In this document: piece after piece, positions 43,658 through 48,615 of the stretch
How the letters are laid out: each line of letters starts with the position of its first letter
How positions within the stretch are numbered: position 1 is the first letter of the stretch
Assembly (NCBI GenBank): GCA_013349435.1
Contig: DUZQ01000013.1
Location: forward strand, 1-48,615
Origin: Planctomycetota bacterium
GTDB taxonomy: Bacteria; Planctomycetota; Phycisphaerae; Sedimentisphaerales; Anaerohalosphaeraceae
Direction: 5' to 3'
DNA length: 48,615 nucleotides
Notes under the pieces: model-generated
What the model saw: only the letters and a program-made list of their open reading frames with translations
What the model was told of the DNA's origin: nothing
The model's database searches: none
Position numbers and translations under genes: made by a program

Positions 43658-44042
43658 TCTGGAAAAACAACTGAAAAAAACGTTCAAAACCGAACCCGGA
43701 TTTGACCCGGACAAAGGCCAATTCAAACAAAAGGAGATTATACAAATGAAGCTATTCTTTGAAAAATTCACAAACAACATTAAATACATAAAGGCTATTT
43801 ATTGGATTTTTCTTTTACTGTGCGTGGTGATCACCTGTGCCGGCCTGGCAGGCATGCAGCAAAACACAGGAAGATATATTTACTTCGGCCTCTTCATGGC
43901 CTTGGTCGGCTACAACTCGACCATACTGATGAAGCTGTGGTACTGGGTGTTGAAGAGCAAACTCGACGTCCTAAAGGAAATCAAGCAGCTTCAGCTTCAG
44001 ATCGCCGAACTCGCAGAAAAAGATTCTTCCACTAAGAATTAA
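43650..44042 (+). CDS. Two-helix membrane protein, candidate ECF partner
   Basis: A 130-residue protein: an N-terminal cytosolic part (DNLEKQLKKTFKTEPGFDPD), two helices (AIYWIFLLLCVVITCAGLAG; YIYFGLFMALVGYNSTILMKLWYWVL), and a C-terminal coiled coil (LDVLKEIKQLQLQIAELAEK). The coiled tail suggests self-association. It resembles small DUF6768-type proteins found with ECF sigma factors in planctomycetes, from memory. No zinc-binding HxxxCxxC anti-sigma motif is visible, so anti-sigma function is inference from overlap with the sigma gene. Confidence 0.6.
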   Translation: MDNLEKQLKKTFKTEPGFDPDKGQFKQKEIIQMKLFFEKFTNNIKYIKAIYWIFLLLCVVITCAGLAGMQQNTGRYIYFGLFMALVGYNSTILMKLWYWVLKSKLDVLKEIKQLQLQIAELAEKDSSTKN

Positions 44043-44089
44043 GCTGTAAACAACACGGAACCGCGGAAATTCGGCCAAACGATTTGCTT

Positions 44090-44118
44090 TTGACAATCGG
44101 CGTGTTATCTGATAGAAT
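44090..44118 (+). promoter_or_regulatory. Promoter of the MNT-HEPN pair, overlapping the start region
   Basis: TTGACA (44090-44095), 17 bases, TAGAAT (44113-44118). The predicted transcription start falls at or next to the ATG at 44125, implying a leaderless mRNA. No ribosome site is present. Confidence 0.7.
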
Positions 44119-44124
44119 TCTGTT

Positions 44125-44403
44125 ATGATTTCAGAGCAGGACAAGATGACAATAATGGATATTGCCCGGCGATACGATGTCGGGGAAGTATTGCTGTTTG
44201 GGTCAAGTGCCGATCCAAAACTTCAGGCAGCAGATATTGACCTGGCTGTTGAGGGTATTGAACCTGCACAATTCTTCAGCTTTTATGGAGATCTGCTTTT
44301 CGCTTTGTCAAGGCCTGTTGACCTGATTGACCTGGCAAGAGACACAAAATTTAACAGATTGGTCGCGCGGGAAGGGATTCGAATATATGGCCGAACTGCA
44401 TGA
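44125..44403 (+). CDS. MNT-type nucleotidyltransferase antitoxin
   Basis: A 92-residue minimal nucleotidyltransferase with LLFGSSADPKLQAADIDLAVEG: the GS and DxD active-site residues are present, but the spacer is nine residues, one shorter than the usual ten of GSx10DxD, and the ARG-type residues are replaced. Members of the MntA family add AMP to the tyrosine of partner HepT toxins. It overlaps the HEPN gene by 17 bases. Activity is inferred. It has an AAGGG ribosome site for the partner gene inside its 3' end. Confidence 0.85.
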   Translation: MISEQDKMTIMDIARRYDVGEVLLFGSSADPKLQAADIDLAVEGIEPAQFFSFYGDLLFALSRPVDLIDLARDTKFNRLVAREGIRIYGRTA

Positions 44404-44803
44404 GTATATAGAAGCAGAGCTGGAGAACATCGAAACAGTTGTGACAGAACTGCCGGATTGCGATTCGCTGTCGAAAATATCATCACTCGAGTTGGCTGGA
44501 GTAGGGGCTCTTTTACACAATTTTTATAACGGCATAGAAAACATTCTGAAACAGATAATTGTTTCCCGCGGGGGAAAACTTCCTGATGGCTCATCCTGGC
44601 ATCGGGACGTCGTTAACACAGCGACGTCATGCAATATTATTTCCCAATCCACCGCCAATGAATTGAAACAATACCTTGCATTTCGTCACTTTTTCAGTCA
44701 CGGTTACTCTTTCGACCTCGACGAAAAGCGAATTATCCCGTTGGTCAAAAACATCCCAAAAACTCTTGACTTATTCAGAAGTAACATAAGCAGAGCACTC
44801 TGA
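44387..44803 (+). CDS. HEPN-domain toxin (HepT-like)
   Basis: A 138-residue all-helical HEPN protein. The C-terminal half carries the RNase motif Rx4HxY as RHFFSHGY, the site whose Tyr can be AMPylated by the MNT partner. The centre has LAGVGALLHNFYNGIENILKQI and SWHRDVVN, typical of the HepT-like family. HEPN toxins cut RNA and stop growth. ATG 44387 has an AAGGG site in the MNT gene. It ends 6 bases before the convergent sigma gene, leaving no space for a terminator. Confidence 0.85.
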   Translation: MAELHEYIEAELENIETVVTELPDCDSLSKISSLELAGVGALLHNFYNGIENILKQIIVSRGGKLPDGSSWHRDVVNTATSCNIISQSTANELKQYLAFRHFFSHGYSFDLDEKRIIPLVKNIPKTLDLFRSNISRAL

Positions 44804-44809
44804 ACAAAC

Positions 44810-46441
44810 TTATCCCGTCAGCAGGTCGAACTCTTCCGGGCTTAGGCTGTGGCGCAATTTCTGCAGTGCTATAAGCTCCAACTGGCGAACCCTTTCCTTG
44901 CTCAGGTTCAAATCGGCGCCGATTTGCTTTAAGCTCTTGAACTTCTTCCTTATGCCCGTATCCTCCAGGCCGAAGTGGCTGCGGATAATGTACTGCTCCC
45001 GCTCGGTCAGATTGTTTTCTATAACCTGTTCAAGGCTGTGATGTGCACGCTCGATTGCCCCCATATCCACACCGCCCGCGGTTCTTAAATCCTGCTGAAT
45101 GTTTGACATATCCGCGGTGTGTCTGTCAAACCTTGCCGCTTCGGCCGGTATATTGCGAGCGAAATCCTTCACCACCGCCCAGGAAGCATACGTACTGAAC
45201 CTGTAGCCTCTCGTATAGTCGAATTTTTCCACCGCCCGCATCAGTGAAAGGTTGCCCTCGCTCACAAGATCGCTCATACCCGCTCCGGTCCCGAGATGCT
45301 TGCCCGCAATACTCACAACAAGTCTCAGGTTGGCCTCGATGATCTTCTTTTTAATCTCTTCGGCCCGGTCCAGGTATTGTTCAGTTCGTCTCAGTCGCGT
45401 GCTCCTGGGATTTGCCGTGCTTATTTTAGCCCGCTCCAGACAGGCCAGATACTTCAGATAGTTGTATCGGCGAAAAAGTTCCATCTCCTGCCGGCGGTTA
45501 AGTAAAAGCCCGGTGCCTGATGTTTGCTCCGAGACAGAGATAGTGTCGCGGTCTAAAATTTTCTCTCTCGCATCCGGCTCCAAAAATTCGCTGCTGTCGA
45601 TATACCTTATCTTTAGTGCAAGCAGGGCCTGTGCCCTTTGTTTGTTTATGATGCGATATATCGAGCTTCTGCTGCGATGAAATCGCTCCATCAATTCCTT
45701 AATACCTACCGATTGTTGATAAAGTTTGTAAATTAAAGCCGCTTCTTTGGCATCTATTACACCCGCCGGCTTGTCGAAGATGGGATTATCCGGATTCTTC
45801 TTTTCGTACTCAACAAGTGTATATCTGATAGTCTCCAGAGCCCTGCCCGTAAGAGAAGCTATTTCTTTGCCTGCCTGGTATCGGTTTTTTTTGCCCCGCG
45901 CACAAATGGTCCGTGCCAGTTTAACAATTTGCTTTTTTTGAGGCACCATCAACCGGTTGAAAGCTCCCGCTTTTGTGATGAGGGTCCGGTTGGCCCTGCA
46001 AAAATCATCGACCTCGGACTCAAGGAACCCCAAACGTTTCTTATCGTCGGAAAAAACGTATATACAGCCGATAAGCCCTTTCTTTTGCCAACGTCTGACG
46101 GTCCGTTCCGAGACGCCGAATCGTTCGGCAAGGCTGACTATAGTATAAACCTCTTCGGCTTGCTCATCGGTCCGAAGCACCAACCGGCGGCTCAGGTCAT
46201 TTATAAAACCCCGTAAGTCATCAGCAAGCTCGCCGCCTGCAATCGGCTCGGCATCTGGTGATGCGCGCAGTTGGTAGCCGGTAATTTGCAGACAGACGAA
46301 TTCATAGGGATACTCTTTTGTCCGGTCAACAATCCGGGCCAGGTCTTTTGCGCCCTTCAATTGCCTTTCTTTTTGCCTCTTGGGAGCAAACCTCAGCTCG
46401 GAGAATAACTGCTTCAGAATCTTGTTTTTTACTTTTGCCAT
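44810..46441 (-). CDS. Sigma-70 factor with extra N-terminal helix-turn-helix domains
   Basis: A 543-residue sigma factor. Residues about 100-125 form a MerR-like HTH (VSLAERFGVSERTVRRWQKK); a second HTH-like stretch is near 187-212 (EIASLTGRALETIRYTLVEY), and a third near 245-268 (IKELMERFHRSRSSIYRIINK). The sigma part follows: region 1.2-like (LLNRRQEMELFRRYNYLKY, about 312-331), region 2 (ANLRLVVSIAGKHLG..., DLVSEGNLSLMRAVEKFDYT, YRFSTYASWAVVKDFAR, 370-430), and region 4 (LTEREQYIIRSHFGLED..., SLKQIGADLNLSKERVRQLE, 478-530). Region 3 appears very short. The N-terminal HTHs may bind DNA or a ligand. Confidence 0.9.
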   Translation of the reverse strand: MAKVKNKILKQLFSELRFAPKRQKERQLKGAKDLARIVDRTKEYPYEFVCLQITGYQLRASPDAEPIAGGELADDLRGFINDLSRRLVLRTDEQAEEVYTIVSLAERFGVSERTVRRWQKKGLIGCIYVFSDDKKRLGFLESEVDDFCRANRTLITKAGAFNRLMVPQKKQIVKLARTICARGKKNRYQAGKEIASLTGRALETIRYTLVEYEKKNPDNPIFDKPAGVIDAKEAALIYKLYQQSVGIKELMERFHRSRSSIYRIINKQRAQALLALKIRYIDSSEFLEPDAREKILDRDTISVSEQTSGTGLLLNRRQEMELFRRYNYLKYLACLERAKISTANPRSTRLRRTEQYLDRAEEIKKKIIEANLRLVVSIAGKHLGTGAGMSDLVSEGNLSLMRAVEKFDYTRGYRFSTYASWAVVKDFARNIPAEAARFDRHTADMSNIQQDLRTAGGVDMGAIERAHHSLEQVIENNLTEREQYIIRSHFGLEDTGIRKKFKSLKQIGADLNLSKERVRQLELIALQKLRHSLSPEEFDLLTG

Positions 46442-46455
46442 AATTCGTCAAGTCT

Positions 46456-46484
46456 ATTATAGCCTTCTGGGTGTCGAAAAACAA
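46456..46484 (-). promoter_or_regulatory. Promoter of the multi-HTH sigma gene, near leaderless
   Basis: On the minus strand TTGTTT (46479-46484), 17 bases, TATAAT (46456-46461). The predicted start is about 8 bases from ATG 46441, and no ribosome site lies between, so the mRNA is nearly leaderless. Confidence 0.55.
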
Positions 46485-46630
46485 GAAAATTCCAATATTT
46501 TTCCGTTTTGCCAAGTGTCCAAAGAGATAATTACACACCAAAACCGTTCCTTAGGTATTTTATTGATTGTTGTAGCAAGGGCGCGGTAGATTATTGTTCA
46601 GGCAAACAACAGGTTTTAGGAAAAAGAAAA

Positions 46631-48487
46631 ATGGCTAAATTCGGGGTTTCAATGGTCATAGTGTCCATGCTTTGCAGCATCTGGTGTGAAAGTGTGCTGA
46701 GTGCGGTTGCAGAGGTGGAAGGCGAAAGTGGCTGGGAGCGGCTTGCCGGCGCACCGCAAGAGGTACAAAAGGCAGGGCGGGTAGTAGAAAAGTGGTTCGA
46801 GGCCTACCTGACGGATGACTCCCAGCGTGCCAAAGAGATGTATCATCCGACCAGGCGCGAGCAGGCCGGGCGTAACTTACAGCAGTTAAACAAGCTTCTG
46901 GAGGTGGTGAACCGGTGGCGATTTCGGCCGATGGTGATTATGGTCAGCGGCGCCGAGTCAAAGGTGATATCAAGCCCGATGGATATAAGCGATGCTTCAG
47001 TATTAATAGTGCACCTCAGGAAGGAAAAGGGCGAGTGGTGGATATTGTACTGGTCGGTTGATGCGCTAAGACAGGTGCCTGGATTTTATCCCCAATTTCG
47101 ACGCAAGTATCCGAAAGCCGTAATCTGGTTTGATGAAAAGATTGATGACTGGCTAAAGCCGCTGAAAAAAACCGAAATCGATATAGATATTGCGGAGCTT
47201 TTTAGTTTGCCTTCGGGTGAAAAGTCCATCGGGACCTTGCACCATAAACTGCGAGAAGTCAGAGGTGAGCAGGCGACATTCGAGTCTTATTTTCCCGACA
47301 GCACTTTCGGCGGCAAGATACTGGACTCGTGGTATAAGGCCGACGACAAGAAATCATATTCCGACGAGGAGATTTTCACGATTATTCGCAACGGTTTTCG
47401 GCGCAGCGGCGAAGGCGGCAAAAGACAGAACAAGGAAAACCTGATCCGTTGGGTGGCGCAGCATTATATCCGGGGCAAAGAACAGAAGAACAGAAGGGCG
47501 CTCCGGCTGATGTACTATGCGAGTTTTGATGCGGATGTCGAGCTGGTGGCAAGTGTGGTTTATCACGGCCTGTCGGTAGCGGGCGACCAGCAGGACGAAA
47601 AGGTGCTTAAACGGCTCGTAGATATCTGTATGAGCGATATAAGTACAGGGCGCATTCTTTGGGGCACCCAGGGTAAACACGACAAGATGCTAAGTTATCT
47701 TAACCCGTATTTCGTTGATTCTGACCGGGAGATTCAAGGCAGAGCAGCTATTCTGGAAAAGGTCCTCAAGGGCGAAACAGACTACGCCGAATGGCAGCGT
47801 GAACAGTTCAAAAAAGAGCGCCGAGAGCAGTTTGGCGACAGGATGGGCACTATCAGAGAAGTGCTTTTGAAGGGAAGCGGCATACAGCGAAGAGAAGTAT
47901 TTGCGCAGATTAAACGCTACGGGCTAAGTGTGCTTTTTGATAAATCTTTTGTAGAAGTGTTAAAGTTATGCCTTAAAGACCCGGACCCTGTTGTCAAAGA
48001 GATGGCTATAAGCTTAGGAGGAGAGTTGTTGTGTAAGGCGGGCCTGCAAAATCGGGAGATGATGCAACTAATGAGCGAGCTTTCTAAAGACAGTGATTCA
48101 AAGGTTAGAAAACAGGCGGCGATATTCGTCGGAAGCTGCTGGATTTGTAGCGCAAAGCAGCAGGAGGAGCAAGCTATAGAAATAATGCTGCGGCTTTCGA
48201 AAGACAACAACCTCGAAGTGCGCAATTCGGCGGTTTATTACGGCCTTTCTGTGGCTGCCGATAAGAGCGACGAGGTCATCAAAAGGCTTGTAGATATGAT
48301 TGTCGAACCGAATCAGGAGGATTCAGGTCAAATTATCCGGGGGCTGCGGACCGGCGCGGATAAGGAAAAGGTAAGGGCACACCTGCAACCATTTATCGGT
48401 CTTAGGGACCTAAAAGGAGAACGTGCAAGAAAGGCTTACTTTGAGATATTCAAGGAGGAGCTGGAGGCTGAAGCGGTTATATTTTAG
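46631..48487 (+). CDS. Exported HEAT-repeat protein of unknown function
   Basis: A 618-residue protein. A signal peptide (FGVSMVIVSMLCSIWCESVLSA) leads to a small alpha+beta domain (about 25-180, AGRVVEKWFEAYLTDDSQRAKEMY, and SDASVLIVHLRKEKGEWWILYW), which has the look of an NTF2/SnoaL-like fold, then a charged region and about six HEAT-type repeats (VVKEMAISLGGELLCKAGLQ, VRKQAAIFVGSCWICSAK, VRNSAVYYGLSVAADKSD). The repeats provide a protein-binding scaffold. ATG 46631 has an AGGAAAAAG site; the frame is open from 46508. No partner is evident. It is divergent from the sigma factor gene. Confidence 0.75.
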   Translation: MAKFGVSMVIVSMLCSIWCESVLSAVAEVEGESGWERLAGAPQEVQKAGRVVEKWFEAYLTDDSQRAKEMYHPTRREQAGRNLQQLNKLLEVVNRWRFRPMVIMVSGAESKVISSPMDISDASVLIVHLRKEKGEWWILYWSVDALRQVPGFYPQFRRKYPKAVIWFDEKIDDWLKPLKKTEIDIDIAELFSLPSGEKSIGTLHHKLREVRGEQATFESYFPDSTFGGKILDSWYKADDKKSYSDEEIFTIIRNGFRRSGEGGKRQNKENLIRWVAQHYIRGKEQKNRRALRLMYYASFDADVELVASVVYHGLSVAGDQQDEKVLKRLVDICMSDISTGRILWGTQGKHDKMLSYLNPYFVDSDREIQGRAAILEKVLKGETDYAEWQREQFKKERREQFGDRMGTIREVLLKGSGIQRREVFAQIKRYGLSVLFDKSFVEVLKLCLKDPDPVVKEMAISLGGELLCKAGLQNREMMQLMSELSKDSDSKVRKQAAIFVGSCWICSAKQQEEQAIEIMLRLSKDNNLEVRNSAVYYGLSVAADKSDEVIKRLVDMIVEPNQEDSGQIIRGLRTGADKEKVRAHLQPFIGLRDLKGERARKAYFEIFKEELEAEAVIF

Positions 48488-48509
48488 CAAAATATAATAC
48501 TCCCCGGAT

Positions 48510-48579
48510 TTGAGACCAGCATATAAGGTGGTAAGTTGTGGTATAATTCTATCATGCTTTTATGAAAGGAAGCAGAATT
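48510..48579 (+). promoter_or_regulatory. Region before transposase gene; likely IS left end
   Basis: Contains TATAAT (48542-48547) and the AAAGGA ribosome site (48565-48570). TGAGACC at about 48511 could be the terminal TGA of an IS3-type element, but the other end is outside the window. Confidence 0.35.
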
Positions 48580-48615
48580 ATGGCACAACGAAGGAACTTT
48601 GGGAAGGCTTTTAAA
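48580..48615 (+). CDS. Transposase N-terminus, IS3 OrfA-like (cut by window edge)
   Basis: Only twelve codons are visible: MAQRRNFGKAFK. The pattern basic-Arg-Arg-x-Phe-x-x-x-Phe-Lys is typical of the start of IS3-family OrfA transposase, an HTH DNA-binding protein. A ribosome site AAAGGA is 10 bases upstream. Too short for a firm call. Confidence 0.55.
   Translation, partial: MAQRRNFGKAFK

Noticed and set aside
1-48615. CRISPR arrays, rRNA and tRNA genes
   Set aside because: No regularly spaced direct repeats, no rRNA-like conserved stretches and no convincing tRNA cloverleaf were seen by reading; a dedicated scan could still find a tRNA.

Overview
The window reads as a chromosomal segment of an anaerobic, polysaccharide-degrading member of the Planctomycetota, most likely a Phycisphaerae/Sedimentisphaerales-type bacterium. 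This is inference from gene content: several Tat-exported Gfo/Idh/MocA oxidoreductases, ThuA and DUF1080 proteins, a secreted CotH protein with dockerin-like and lamin-tail domains, an anaerobic sulfatase maturase, a lysine-rich N-terminal extension on ribosomal protein S9, and a sigma factor carrying extra helix-turn-helix domains. No rRNA, tRNA or CRISPR array was seen. Transposase fragments lie at both edges.

Layout. 1-225: start of an IS256-type transposase, apparently frameshifted. 226-3783: a queuosine-mannosyltransferase-like glycosyltransferase (minus), then dprA and an anaerobic sulfatase-maturating enzyme (plus). 3928-8662: minus-strand operon VTC polyphosphate polymerase - DUF4956 membrane protein - HlyD adaptor - TolC-like lipoprotein, behind a perfect sigma-70 promoter. 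9120-13715: a giant secreted CotH/lamin-tail protein on the same strand with its own promoter. 14039-28793: a plus-strand carbohydrate island with five Gfo/Idh/MocA oxidoreductases, a GH29 alpha-L-fucosidase lipoprotein, two stand-alone TIM-barrel isomerase-like proteins, a ThuA-HEAT lipoprotein and a TIM barrel-DUF1080 fusion. 28921-32525: a seven-heme cytochrome c, a small four-helix membrane protein and an MFS transporter. 32598-33281: an anchored protein of unknown function. 33447-37256: pyrF, murD and an SSS-family sodium symporter. 37468-43024: housekeeping genes (rplM-rpsI, argC, a nitrilase-family hydrolase, smpB, a DUF1844 protein, trpC, a flavin-reductase-like protein). 43109-44803: an ECF sigma factor with a two-helix membrane partner, then an MNT-HEPN toxin-antitoxin pair. 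44810-46441: a multi-HTH sigma-70 factor. 46631-48487: an exported HEAT-repeat protein. 48580-end: start of a probable IS3-type transposase.

How the genes work together. The 14-29 kb island fits oxidative attack on glycosides: Gfo/Idh/MocA enzymes would make 3-keto sugars, DUF1080 and TIM-barrel domains would cleave or isomerise them, and the fucosidase points to fucose-containing, possibly sulfated, marine polysaccharide. The sulfatase maturase at 2.6 kb agrees, although no sulfatase is in the window. The cytochrome pair beside it could take up electrons (inference). The second notable set is VTC-DUF4956-HlyD-TolC plus CotH. It joins a polyphosphate-polymerase fold, a protein-kinase-like secreted protein and two parts of a tripartite exporter with no ABC, RND or MFS pump, so DUF4956 is a candidate inner-membrane component.

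Intergenic spaces carry several nested palindromic repeats that share core or end sequences, and some genes have strong promoters placed so close to the start codon that a leaderless or nearly leaderless mRNA is predicted.
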